Positions 20,259 to 31,900 of a DNA stretch of 64,000 nucleotides are shown one piece after another. This stretch comes from Myrica gale (Eukaryota; Streptophyta; Magnoliopsida; Fagales; Myricaceae), in NCBI GenBank assembly GCA_963930655.1, contig OZ005610.1, positions 21,273,001 to 21,337,000 on the forward strand. The letters are read 5' to 3'. The translations under genes were made by a program, and so were the position numbers. The notes below the pieces were generated by a model. That model worked only from the letters and a program-made list of their open reading frames with translations. It did no database searches and was not told where the DNA came from. How positions within the stretch are numbered: position 1 is the first letter of the stretch; each line of letters opens with the position of its first letter.

Positions 20259-20773
20259 GGTGTAATGTCATTGTTCGCCTCTTAACTATAGGTGAATTGC
20301 AATTGCATCCTCTTACTATCAAAAATTGCAATTTATGTCCTCTAAGTTTCAAACATTCTCAATGTCTGTTCCCGTCCAAATCAACCGTTAAGTCTAAGGG
20401 AAACGCATGTAAAATGACCAAAATGACCCTCCAAGACAAAATTACAAAAATATTAAAAATTTCTTTAAAAATAAAATAAAAATGATGTTAAAAAAGGTAA
20501 TATTTTTTAAATAAAACTATTGAAACTATATTTCAGTAATCTATATATATTTTTAATTTATTTCTCAAATATTTATTTATATTTCGAAAAAAAAAATTTG
20601 AGGGCATTTCGGTTATTTTATAGGCATTTCCGTCAAACTTAATAATTGATTTAGACAGGGGGCGAACATTGAGAATGTCTAAAATTTAGAGGACGTAAAT
20701 CGCAATTATGATAGTTAGGAAAAAAATAATTGCAATTGACTCATAGTTAAGGAGCAAACAATGACATTATCCC
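20259..20773. mobile_element. Mutator-like foldback MITE with 9-bp target duplication
   Basis: The ends are GGtgTAATGTCATTG and, inverted, GGgaTAATGTCATTG. The arms align over about 130 bp (anchor words ttaactat, aattgcaatt, gtcctctaa, cattctcaatgt). AAAAATTAT occurs at 20250-20258 and 20774-20782. The interior is AT-rich and non-coding. Confidence 0.9.
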
Positions 20774-20782
20774 AAAAATTAT

Positions 20783-20906
20783 TCAAAAAAGAGGAGGCAT
20801 AGGGCTCCCCTCTGGCATGCAATTAGGAGGGAGAGCGTCATCTTCCGTCCAGGAGACAGGAGTGGGATCGTGGGAATCCCCCTCGCGGTGGAAGAGGAAA
20901 ATCTCC
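20783..20906. other. Short GC-rich spacer interrupted by the CACTA element
   Basis: This stretch resumes after 22772, so it and 22773-22930 were one block before the CACTA insertion. Unidentified. Confidence 0.4.
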
Positions 20907-22772
20907 CACTACAAAAAAAAAGGATCTATAGCAGCGGTATAGGTCAAAAAACCGCTGCTATACATTATAGCAGTGGTTTTTTAGCGGCGGTCTCCGTCGG
21001 CATAGATCTATCGCGGCGGTTTGGGTGACCGCTGGTGAAGACCTCGGGTCTATAGCGGCGATCACGTAGCAGCGGTCGAAACCGCCGCTATAAACCCGAG
21101 CGCAGTTGCGCTACAGACCTAATATGACCGCTGCTATAGGTCTATAGCGGCGGTCAGGTTCAACCTATAGCCGCGGTCAGTGACCGCCGCTATAGGTTTG
21201 CAGGGTCAAAAAAAAATTTCCCCGGGGGGCTATCGGCCCAAGCCTCCGCTCCATGGACTAAGCCTCACAAAAAATCTCATTTCAAACCGTAAAACACTTT
21301 TCATTTAATCGGGTCGAGATGGGTAACAAAAAAATGTTTCCCAATTTCAGATAAAAAATGACCCTCAATTCTTAAAGTTGAGTTTTTAGATTAAAAAATG
21401 TAAAGGAATGGCATTTATCAAAGGAGAAGAAACAACACATGAGCAGCAATACCTACAGCATTTCTCAAAATACTCCATTCAGGAACCGAATGTTTGACTT
21501 AGAAATGTAACAAACTCCAAAAACAGATTATTTTGTCCATGTACTAAAATACCAAAGAAAAAAATCAGGACTTCCCAAGGATTAGAGTTCAGTCGCATAA
21601 AACACCTGTAGCTCTCAAGCTAGTGACTCGAACTAATACTGATTCATCCCTATTTAATCCTACACCTCCAAGCATGACGACTTCCATGCAAGACGAAGAC
21701 ATTTGGACCAGCTGTACACCATTCAGAAACTTAATAATAAGAACAAGACATGATAAGTGGATGTATATTTCCCTGCAACCCATCCATTCCCCATAACAAT
21801 TGCAGCTAGATTGGCATCGAAAAAGTGTTGCTAACCATCCAAGAACACAGGTTCATCATCCAATGTACAAAGTAACAAAAGATTTTAGAGTGGTGTAAGT
21901 TTCACATGCAGCATTACTTATCAAAAAAAAAGGTTTCACATGCAGCATCAATAGGCCAATTAGAGAGCATAACTGCTAGGAGAGTTAGACTTGAATGGCA
22001 GAGGTTCGCTGACATTCAATTTGACAAATTCAAACGAAGAGATCAAATTGAATCTGACTACACAAGAAATATTATTACCGGAGTATAATAGCCCTGTCAG
22101 GTGTTCCATCCAGATTTAGTGTTACAAAAGGTAAAGAAAAGAAAATCATAACTAAAAATAGGTTTTTGAGAGGGAAAACAGCGGATTTAGGGCTCGAAAC
22201 GAGGCACACCAAGCATAGCTTGGTGACCACGACGTGCGCGCCGAAAAGAGCTTTCCGAATTGGGGTCATGGGCGCGAATCGGGTACTCGTAGCCAAAGTT
22301 ATGACCAAAAAACCGACACGTGCGCGAAAAGTGCCCCAATTCTATATAACAACTTCAATATTCATAACACTCTCTCTAATTTCATATTTTATTAAGTAGG
22401 TCTCTTAAAAAATTTTTAAAACATGTCACAAAATAAAATTATGTATAAAAAGGAATAAATAGTCAATAAAATAATTATTAACCTTAAATAACACATAAAA
22501 TTTTATTTTTCTATTTTTTTCATTTTTTTTCAATTATACCTATAGCGGCGGTCACTACAAAGACCGTCGCTATAGGTATACCTTTCGCAGCGGTTTGTTT
22601 TAAAACCGCTGCTAAAGGTACGAGATGCAGCGGCGGTCATCAAGACCGCCGCTATAATTATACTGTAGCGGCGGTCACTGCTCTTTAGCCGCGTTTTTTT
22701 GCAAAACGCCGCGAAAAATACCCTTTAGCGACGGTTTTAGCGACCGCCACTATAGACCTTTTTTTTGTAGTG
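20907..22772. mobile_element. Non-autonomous CACTA transposon
   Basis: Starts CACTACAAAAAAAAAGG and ends with the inverse (CACTACAAAAAAAAGG read from the right). It is flanked by a TCC 3-bp duplication (20904-20906 and 22773-22775), as expected for En/Spm (CACTA) elements. About 300 bp at the left and 230 bp at the right are packed with copies of a tatagcggcggt-like word in both orientations, the subterminal repeats where CACTA transposases bind. The interior (21.2-22.5 kb) has no transposase (TNPA/TNPD-like) open frame, so the element would need help in trans. Confidence 0.92.
21899..21948. mobile_element. Micro-insertion of a LINE tail with 16-bp target duplication
   Basis: GTTTCACATGCAGCAT occurs at 21899-21914 and again at 21933-21948, flanking just 18 bases, tacttatcaaaaaaaaag. 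A poly-A-ended insert between long direct repeats is the product of target-primed reverse transcription. The acttatcaaaaaa word matches the tail found in a similar insertion at 31159-31177. Confidence 0.75.
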
Positions 22773-22944
22773 TCCTTTGCGTCTTGCAAGAGATCAAGAA
22801 CCTCAACCTCCCCCTTAACACGTGGCGAGGGATTTCCTCCACCCCTTCTAGTGCTGCAAAAAGGAGGCTCGCTCTACGCACAAGGGGGATCTCCCCTGTT
22901 TGGGGTGGGAGCAATGGCGGAGCCTGGATTTTAGCAGTCGTGTA

Positions 22945-23080
22945 CACGCGTATAATAAAGCCCAAAAGGCAATGTAAATGAAAATTCCTCCAGAAAAAAT
23001 TAGTTATTGTGATTGAACAATAAAAAGTAGTTGACACGTTAAGCACTTAAGCTCCACCTCTTTACGGCTCACTTTTTTTT
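22945..23080 (+). repeat. Left arm of a large inverted repeat
   Basis: A run including acgcgtataataaagccc, gattgaacaataaaaagtag, ttgacacgtt and tctttacggctca is repeated in inverse orientation at 25795-25862 plus 26713-26815. The right arm is split by a retroposon. About 130 bp align. The parent element type is not clear. Confidence 0.7.
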
Positions 23081-23269
23081 ATTTAAAAAAATTCTTGAAT
23101 AACATTTTACTCATTGCCACTTGGCACTTAAACAATGCTTCCATCCTTCCACAAAATTTCAATTAGACAATAAATTGGTAAATACGACTTTGAATAATAA
23201 GTTTCCAATCCATACTTGATCCAAACTAAAAGTACATGCGAAATAGACTCATCGGATTTCACCTTAAAA

Positions 23270-23706
23270 GCTCATAGCTATGAACAAATATACAAATCTT
23301 GTTTTCCTTAACTTGATTTGTACCTTCATGGGCCACTTAGAGTTTGTCCCAAATTTGTTTCGTTATATCACAACTAGAAATACGATTGAATTCATTTGAA
23401 TCAAGAGCACAATACAAAACATTCATAGCTTTAGAATTTAAAGACATAAGTTTAAGATCAGCATCATCCCACTCTTTTTCATCTTTCAACTTACCTTCCT
23501 TGTCTCTAGAAAATTTAGGACCATTTGAGATAACTCTCAACAGTTCATAATCCACTGCTTGGATATAAATCATTTTTCTAGCTTTCTAGTAGTTGTAACA
23601 CGTTCCATTAAAGGAAGGAGGTCGGTTAGAGGATTGACCTTTAGCCAACGAAGAACTAATAAGGATTGTCATAGTAAAAGATATTGAACCTCAGCTCTGA
23701 TACCAA
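23270..23706 (-). pseudogene. Copia gag N-terminus and primer-binding site (third element)
   Basis: On the minus strand, TTGGTATCAGAGC (about 23694-23706), a methionine-tRNA primer site, is followed by a gag-like frame. That frame runs through YELLRVISNG, DEKEWDDADLKLMSLNSKAMN and SSCDITKQIWDKL, a UBN2-type Copia gag segment. An in-frame stop follows and the frame decays after about 23270. There is no pol nearby, so only the 5' part of the element remains. Confidence 0.75.
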
Positions 23707-23707
23707 T

Positions 23708-24757
23708 TGTGAAACTAAATAACAACCCAAAAGAAGGGATGAATTAGGTTTTAATAAAAAATAAAAATTTTTCCAAGATATTATAAGCAATAGAACAATA
23801 AAGCATAAAGCACCAAAAATATGAATATGGACCGAATAAAAACAGAGATAGAGTTAGAGAGATGACACCGCAATTTTAGGTGGTTCGGCCAACACTTACC
23901 TACCTACGTCCACCCCCAAAGCTATTGACTTCTTTGAGCTTCCTTCATTATTCTCCAAATAACAAATACACATTAGCTTCCCGAGTGCTGAGAAACCTTT
24001 ACAAAGCATTTTTCGAGCTCACGCTTTAACTCTCTTCACAAATCTCAAAGCCCAAGGGATTTCTTCTACCCTCACGAGTAAGACCAACTGTTTACACAAC
24101 ACTCAAGTGTTTTACAAAAGTTGGGTATAAAGGAATAATAATAAAAATGCTCTATAAGTCAAATCAGCAAGTGAACACCTCAATGGGGAGCAAGAAGACA
24201 AAATTCTCGAAAGAAAGCTAAAGTTTGACAGGTGGGAGCACAAGCTTCCTTGGTATGTGCGTTCTTCTCTCTTCTTCAAAGCATTTTCTCTCTCTAGAAG
24301 TTAGGGCATAGAATAATTGCAAATGTGTTATCTTTATCTCTCTATCTTCTTTTATTTATATCCCATTTGACTTCAACGGTCTTCAAAACCCACAAACGTA
24401 CCGTTGGAAATGTACCCATGTTTTTTCAGAGCATTTTTAAAGAGCTGGCGACGTTCCAGTTTTTTTGCGAAATCGCAAAATGTGTCGACACATAGTCAGC
24501 ATGTGTCAACACCTTAAAATTGGTCTGGAAATATTCTCTCGGGTATCAGTGCGATGTGTCGACACTATTCCTCAATGTGTCGATACTATCAGTGCCGGAG
24601 AGAAAAAATCAGCATCTTGAGGGTGTCCATTACATTTCAACACTTGTTTATACAGCTACAATCAGAAAAAAAAAATTGATCTATCAACTTTGTGTAATGG
24701 TGTTTAAGTATGATTAGGAACATTTTAAGTGAGATAACCTCAATATTTTGAAACACC
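23708..24757 (-). repeat. Probable LTR of the third Copia element
   Basis: By position, the LTR lies right of the primer site: its minus-strand end ...TTTCACA abuts 23707. The other boundary near 24757 (minus-strand TGTTTCAAAATATTG) is a guess from the TG...CA rule only. No second copy is present to prove it. Confidence 0.35.
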
Positions 24758-25377
24758 TTTTAGAAATATTGGATTGACAAGGTAAAATATAAAAGTCTTC
24801 AAAGTACTAGAAATTTTTGTTATCATCAAAATAAATTACGGGTTGTTTGCAAAACAACCTTGGGCTAACAAGGGAGTACTCAAACGATGGTAAAATTGTT
24901 TTTTCATGTAAGGAGAATGTCATGTATCCGTTAAATGAGACAGAAATCGTTCAACATAATGTCTACAGTCGGTTGAGGGATGAAATTGTATATAGAAGTA
25001 TAGGTTGTGAGGGTAAGTTATAAGTTTGGGCAAATTAGAATTTCATTGTTAAATATCCAACAAATTAGATATAAAGGGACTATATATATTTGCGTTAAAA
25101 AAAGAAATTATATAAAGTAGACATTACATGGAAATGTGATAAGCTCCTGACATTTGAACAGGGGTGTGTGGTAGAATTGAGCCAAAAGGGTGCAAGGTCT
25201 TCCAACAGAATTTGTACTTTTCTGGTGTGATTTCTTGTAAGGACACTCAAGTAAATGCAACCTCGTCTTCGAAGACGCGGTGCATATGAGAGAAAAAATA
25301 GCGTTTCACTCTGAGGTGGATGGGACACACAACAACCCCGTCGGTAAAGAAGAAAAGCGCGCAGCACCGTCTTCTGC
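24758..25377. other. Intergenic, no gene seen
   Basis: No supported gene. A minus-strand open frame at 25095-25367 has no recognisable similarity. Confidence 0.4.
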
Positions 25378-25620
25378 TACCTTCTAAAACTAGGAAAGAA
25401 CATTAAAAAGATGAAATTACACTCACACTCACGGCTCCTAAAGTATTTACCATCTCATGCTACGTTCTAAGACTATAAAAGATTATTGAAAAGGCAAAAT
25501 TGCACTCACTCACGACTCCCTGAGGCATTCACCTACGTTCTAAAACTAGGAAAGAATATTAAAATGGCGAAATTGTACTCACTCACGGCTCCTACTTCTC
25601 CTTTTGGTCATCACGGCTCC
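25378..25620 (+). repeat. Three degenerate tandem units (about 80 bp)
   Basis: Units begin near 25378, 25460 and 25536, each running from ctacgttctaaaactagg through gaaattgcactcactcacg to a ctcc end. Two further copies lie inverted at about 26940-27060. These belong to the same mosaic as the inverted arms at 22945 and 26713. Confidence 0.7.
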
Positions 25621-25861
25621 TACTTATATGTGATGAAAGATGTAAATTCTTGTGTATTTATAGAGAGAAAAGAGAAAAAAAGGAAGAAAATTTAGAACAC
25701 ATATCAAGGAGCTTACAAGTGTAGTAGAAGTACTAAGAAGACCATTTAAGTATAATCATAGATACCAAAGCCAAAGTGGCAATGCGTAAAATTTGGATTG
25801 CAAACTTATTATTCAACTACTTTTTATTGAGCCGTAAAGAGAAGGAGCTTTAGTGTTCAAC

Positions 25862-26727
25862 GTGTCAACTACTTTTTTTTTTGAAACATCTATGTTTATA
25901 TATTGAAAGAAAAACACAAAGAACAAAAATTACAAGCTAGAAAAACAAAGAAAAGACTCACAAGGGGCTTTACAAGCGGCGAGTTTATGGGTCAACAATG
26001 AAGTGGCTTTGAAAGAGGATACAAGATCATCGGATGGGTCGGGCTCGAAACCTAAAGCGAGAGGTTCCGAAGGTCCGAGGAAGCACGGGAAACCCGTGAA
26101 AGTAACAAACCTACCACTGAAGGCCCTTCGACGAAGTCGAAGGACCTGCGCCCTAACAGAACTAATCATGCAGTTCCAACCGTAATCACAAACAGCGGAA
26201 AACACATAAACAAAACGAAACAAGCCCTAAACATAGGGGCTGGCCCAAACAGGCTTATGTCCAACACAAAGCATAATATAAAGCTCCACATGAACTGGGG
26301 AGAATTCGGCCAGAACAGGACCGACGGTGGTGACGGTGGCACTGCTAGCGGCGGCGGGGCGGAGGAGGAGAACCAGACCGGGAAATGAAGGGAAGGAGCC
26401 ACAGAGGCTATTCCGGTAGAAAAGATCTGGGTTCAGGTGAAAGAGGAGCGGTCACGCGCAGCCAAGAGCACCGCGCGTCAGATCCACGCGTCGCGTGTGG
26501 GGCGCGTGGATCAACATCCGCCACCGTGATGACGTCGGGGAAGAGGGATCTGGTAGCTCGTGGCGTGAGGATTCCAACCAGCCGGCGCGTGCCTGTCCAA
26601 AGGAGTCGGTGTTCCCCTTCCTCCGTAGGGGCACAGTATTTGGGCGGAACCAGAGAGTTGAGAGCGTTTAGGGACTCTTAGTATTCGGGACTTTTTCCTT
26701 AGTCCACAGAATGTGTCAACTACTTTT
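25862..26727 (-). mobile_element. Non-LTR retroposon with 15-bp target duplication
   Basis: GTGTCAACTACTTTT occurs at 25862-25876 and 26713-26727. The insert (25877-26712) is on the minus strand: its 3' end at the left is an oligo-A (seen as T) preceded by AT-rich LINE-like 3' UTR, while its 5' two-thirds is GC-rich. Short minus-strand frames (26402-26166, 26223-25930) are hydrophobic or arginine-rich without clear homology. There is no RT or endonuclease, so it is a non-autonomous or 5'-truncated retroposon of about 0.84 kb. Confidence 0.8.
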
Positions 26728-27065
26728 ATTGTTCAATCACTATAACTGATTTTTTTCAGAGGAATTTTCCTTTACATTGTCTTTTGGGCTTTTATTATAC
26801 GCGTGTTAGTGACTGCAACGAAAGTTTATGGAAACTTTTTCTCTTCTTTGTTGACTTGAGCAAACATAAAAGTAGCACAAAATATTTGGGATTGAGACAA
26901 AATAGGAAGAGAAGGACGGAGGGGAGGACATGGTGTCCAAAAGGAGAAGTAGGAGCCATGAGCAAGTGCAATTGCTCCTTTTTAATAATCTTTCCTAGTT
27001 TAAGAACGGAGTAGAAGATGTTGAATACCTTAGGAGTCGTGAGTGAGTGCAATTTCGCCTTTTTA
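26713..27065 (-). repeat. Right arm of the large inverted repeat
   Basis: The inverse of the left arm (22945-23080) over about 26713-26815, continuing into inverted copies of the 25378-25620 units at 26940-27060. The arm was intact before the retroposon at 25877-26712 landed in it: joining its two sides restores the continuous left-arm sequence. Confidence 0.65.
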
Positions 27066-27266
27066 GGGTGTGTTTGAGTGTTAAGCCTAATTAAAAAAAC
27101 TAGAAAATAATCTATCTCTTCATCAAATCATTCTTTTTCATTATAATATTTTTTCAAATATTCTCTATTTACTTTTTTACCAACTCTCATAAACTATCTT
27201 CACTTTTTCACCAACTCTCATACTCCAAAATTTTAACCACTCCAAAATTTCGGCACTCAAACACGA
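27066..27266. mobile_element. Small MITE
   Basis: The ends read ggtgtgtttgagtg and, inverted, gtcgtgtttgagtg, around about 170 bp of AT-rich non-coding DNA. The target duplication is not clear, so the superfamily is left open. Confidence 0.55.
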
Positions 27267-28976
27267 CTTTGAGACCAATTTTAATATTTGTTGCTTGCTT
27301 GCTGTTAAATGAAGATGAAGAGCTATTTTCAATTTTGGCCCTTACTTAAGAATGATGTCTAGTTTTTCATTTAAAACAAATTTGGTCACTAAGGTTGTCC
27401 AATGAGATCAAATCACTTTTTTATATAACTTCCATTAAGAATTTTGACGGCTATTGTATATAACTAAGTGGCTTTGGACATGTCCAAAAGCCTATTCAAT
27501 ATATATTCATGTCCATATTAGGAACAAAAATTAGAAGAAGAAAAAAAGTTTAAACTAGCTAAAACCATACAGGTATATTATCAATCACAGATAAAATGTA
27601 AAATTGAATATATGAAATGAAAAAAAAAATTATATTTACTCATCGAGGTTGAAGCAATCTTGAAAAATTCACCGAATTTCAAAAAAAAATCTTAAAACCC
27701 ACTATATTTGAGCCGTTCATATAATAAGTAACTAAGCTCAATTCCGTTAAGGTAATTTATTGGATTATTTTTCTTCCAATCACAACTCGCCATTGTGTTA
27801 TAAGTTTAAAAAAATTCCCATAAATTACCATATGGAGTTGGCTAAGTGACATATTATACTAACGGTCTAAACCGAGTGAATTTTAAGAAAATTTCAAAAA
27901 CCAGTGAGTTAGCAAGTAAATTTTTTTAAAAAAAAAACAACAATAAAACAAAGAAAAAGGGCCCCGACTCTTGCTATGTTCGTTTATGTCTTAAAAATTG
28001 GTTTTTCATAGAAAAAGTGAATTTTTACCGAGTGAGTATCGGAAGGGATGAAATTGAATTGACATATTTCGGCTCATTCCGATTTTGGTTTCGGTACTCA
28101 CCGAAATCCATTATTTAGTTCCCATTTTTTTGGTATTTATCGGAATGTTTGGAATTGGAAACTGAAATTTCCGGTTTCAATATGTGGACTTTTTTGCCAT
28201 ATTTTTTTCGGGGTCCTAATTTAGGCATTTTGGGCCTGAAAATAAATAAATTGTAAAATAAACATTCGTCCAAAAATAAAATAAAATTACAACGTTCTAA
28301 AATTATGGGCATCTAAAAAATTTTAAGCCCTATTTAATTATAATGTTTTGAACAGTAAACATTTATCTAAAACCTAAAATAAAATTACAACTTTTTGAGC
28401 CTTTTTTTAATAAATTTGGTACTTATAAAACCAAGATATACTTGAAAACCTAGAATAAAATTCCAAACCTAAGGATAATCTTAATAATAAAAGCCAAGAA
28501 AAGAAGTAATTAATTTCATGAGTTTCAAAGTCATGCACATATGGATCGGAGATCCTTTCTAATTTATTGTCTAGACAATTAGAAGGTCTAATTTAGATAT
28601 GCACATTACGTGAATCTTATGATATTGTTCGTCTTTAAGATTTAATGCATGTTGTGTCTTTATCTCTCTATAAATTTAGACCAGAATTCAATCCTCTTTT
28701 ATACAATTGTCTTCACAAACGAACCTTTCAAATTCTTTGTTGAACTATCAACTACGTCTCTCCCAAAATTCTTGTACATATGAGTCGTGATGATTTCATG
28801 CGTCGGGGTCTTCTCCTAGGCCTGGACCTACTGTTCTGGGCCTCTTGCAGATGTTAATTAAGAGGAAACTTCGGGCCTAGCACTATTGGGCCCGTGAGGC
28901 CGAACCCATTACCTATCTCAGGAATGTAGAGAGCTAAAGACGAAGAGCGAATCGTGAGGGAGAGGGAGAGAGGGAA
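27267..28976. other. Intergenic and TRS33 promoter region
   Basis: Mostly AT-rich, no gene or clear repeat. The last 200 bases before 28977 turn GC- and GA-rich (gagagagg runs), probably the 5' UTR and core promoter of the TRAPP gene. Confidence 0.45.
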
Positions 28977-31900
28977 ATGGGGAGGGAGGTCTCAGAGAGC
29001 TGCTTGGATAGTCTACTCACAGAAATGGTGTCTTCGTACTGCGATCGCTTCTACGCCAATAAGCCCGAGCTAGCCGCCCGCCGGATTGAGGCCATTGGCT
29101 TCCAGGTCGGCCACCAGCTCTCTGAACGGTATACCTCTCCACACCTTTCCAAAATCTACTGAGCACATATGTATTTGTTCGACTTCGTTAATTTGTGTTC
29201 ACAGGTATATGTATTGCCTTAATATAATCAGGGCACGTAGTAATTAAGGTTTCGGCTTTAGATCTGATAGAGTCCGTGTGAATTATTTGGTTTGTTAGAA
29301 ATGTGACAGAGTGCTTCTCTTTTTTTTTTCTTTTAAAGAAAAAAAGTTGTCAATTGGCTGTTTGGTTGCTTTGGAAGTGTAAGGAAAGTATAGGATATAT
29401 CTTGTAGACTTTTATTGTTTGGACTTGAGAAAGTCTAAGCCCTCTTTCTACGTGATATAAAAGAACTGAGTAGCTTGGTTTTAGCGTTATTTATATAACT
29501 AGTATTTGGTTGAAGGAAATTAGAGATCATGTTAAAAGAAAAACTTAATTTTGATTTTATTTCCCTTTCCTTAAGTTCCACACAAGCAAATAGAATTTAG
29601 AAAGTGGACTTTTTTCAAGTTATGGCTTATTAGTTAACTTCTGTCTGATTATTACTACAGGTAGAGATTATTCAAATGCTTATTAAAACCGGAGAAAAGT
29701 GCTCCATTTCTATGTGTTCTAAACGCTCCTTACATGAGACACAAACATAATGTGATTCAAAAAGGTCAGTTTAGCAGTGAAGTTTGGCTAGTATCTAAAA
29801 CATCTTATGATTACTGAATCGGGATTCTAAGCAAACTAGGGATAACCCCATGTTACATGAACAGCTATATGGGGTCACAATTATGACTTTCATTTGTTGC
29901 TCTTCTTCAAGATTGTTCCTAACCTCTTATCATGGATTTCTAGACCTTTATTTTGGCGGGCGGATATTGAATCCAACATAGATACAGGAGTGTGGCAAAG
30001 CAGAAGAAAAAATTTGAGCATAACCAGTTTATTTAACGCGTCAGATAGTTCATATGATTTGGTTATTCTGTGACTCTATGCTTTTGGATTTAAAATGCTG
30101 CATATAATTGTTATGTTCTGCTTCTTATAGGTATACTATGGAGCGACCTCGGTTCAGCGATCCTCTAGAGGCAATCAAGTTTATCTGCAAAGACTTCTGG
30201 TCCGAGCTTTTCAAGAAGCAAATAGACAACTTGAAGACCAATCATAGAGTGAGTTCACTTATCCGAAGTGAATATAGATGATATTTTGTGTGAATCTGAT
30301 ATAGAAAGAAAAATTTGACCTAGCTTGTCTTTTAGGGAACTTTTGTATTGCAAGATAATCGGTTCCGTTGGTTGGCCCGCATGTCGAGTGATCCCTCATC
30401 TGAAGATGGAGATTTGTCTCAAGATAATTCTGCTGCCGTGCCTGAAAATAAGGCAGCACAAGCTACAAGCATGCATCTGTATTTCCCATGTGGGATTATA
30501 CGGGGGGCTCTTTCAAATTTGGGAATTTCTTGTGCAGTTTCTGCGGATATATCTAACCTTCCTGCATGTGAGTTAATGGTTATTGAATGAATTAGATTCT
30601 GATTACTTTTCCATGTACGTTGCGTTACGTTTAAATAAGCTCTCTGTATACTTTTTCTTTGGGTCAATAAAGGTTATGTTGCATAACAATCATTATTTAT
30701 CATCCATTCATGAAATGAAACATGCTTTGTTGACTCCCTTGTTTTTTAGTCCAGCTTTGCTTACTCATTCTTTTTGTGTTTTCTCTAAGCTTTCTCAACT
30801 TATCTATCTGTCAGTTTGGGTTTCTTCTTTTGATTGCCTATTTGAGAAAAGTCATTTGGAGTCCTCCTATATACATGTACACCTCCAGTAAATTCTAATT
30901 ATCCATGCTTGTCATGTCTTTAGCCTTGCTTAAGATTCTTTCAGTTATGATTCTCGACTCTTTTGATTTTATGTACTCCTTTCAATCTCCCTCAGGTTAT
31001 GCACTACCACCTGTCCTTCACTGTTAGTTTTCTAATGGATCCTTAGTTGTAGTTGGCACTCATTCGGCTCTTACTTCCCCAAGCATTTACCAGTTTCAAT
31101 CTAGGGATATCTTATGAAGCTATCAATTGATATGGTTTAATAGGAGTGCTTGATTTTTACTTATCAAAAAATAATAATAATAGGAGTGCTTGATTTTTGA
31201 ACATGTTTAGGTGCTTAATTTTGAAGACTGATTTTCTTGATTTACTTTTTGTATGGGCCTGCGATCTATTTCATTTACATACCTATGTCCTTTGAAGTGT
31301 GATTTCTCTTCCTCCACAATATCTATATTCCTCAAGATCAAAAGCTTTTTTTCAAGGTCATTCCCCTAGTACAATCCATTTCCCATGGTTGTCATTCAAA
31401 AGCTTCTAGATTTCCTTCATTTCTCCCCTTTCTTTTTGGTACACTTTTGCTGACTTCCTATAGCACTTCAATCCAAATCCACTAATTTATAGTTCAATGG
31501 TCTTGTTAACTATCTTGAACTATAACCCATTTATATTGATGTATGCCCATCCTGTGTACTTAAATCATTATTGGCCCTTGCTCACATTTTGTTTCTTGTG
31601 AATTATCTCTATCTCTTGTATGAAACTCCTGTCGTTTAACCAGCATCTCCTTTGAGAGCATGAGGGACTGATGTCAACCAATATCTTGTATGTATGCTTG
31701 AAATAACCATTAGGGTGCTTCCAACGTAGTAAGAGTGAGGGAATTGGGTTGACTGATATCTCATCCTTTTCTACAGACTCCTATTATTTTTGGCTTTGAA
31801 TAATTAGTTCAGGAAATTAAAATAATTGGAAAAGAAAGATGGAAAGAAAAAGAGAAAAGGACGAGCTACAGAAGTGATCCAGGGCCAAAACACTACTGGT

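Noticed and set aside
26385..26681. 98-residue GC-rich frame
   Set aside because: It lies within the retroposon on the strand opposite to the retroposon's own sense. GC-rich DNA gives long chance frames and no domain is seen.
30583..30891. 102-residue frame in TRS33 intron 3
   Set aside because: Pyrimidine-rich intron sequence right after a proven donor; no similarity.
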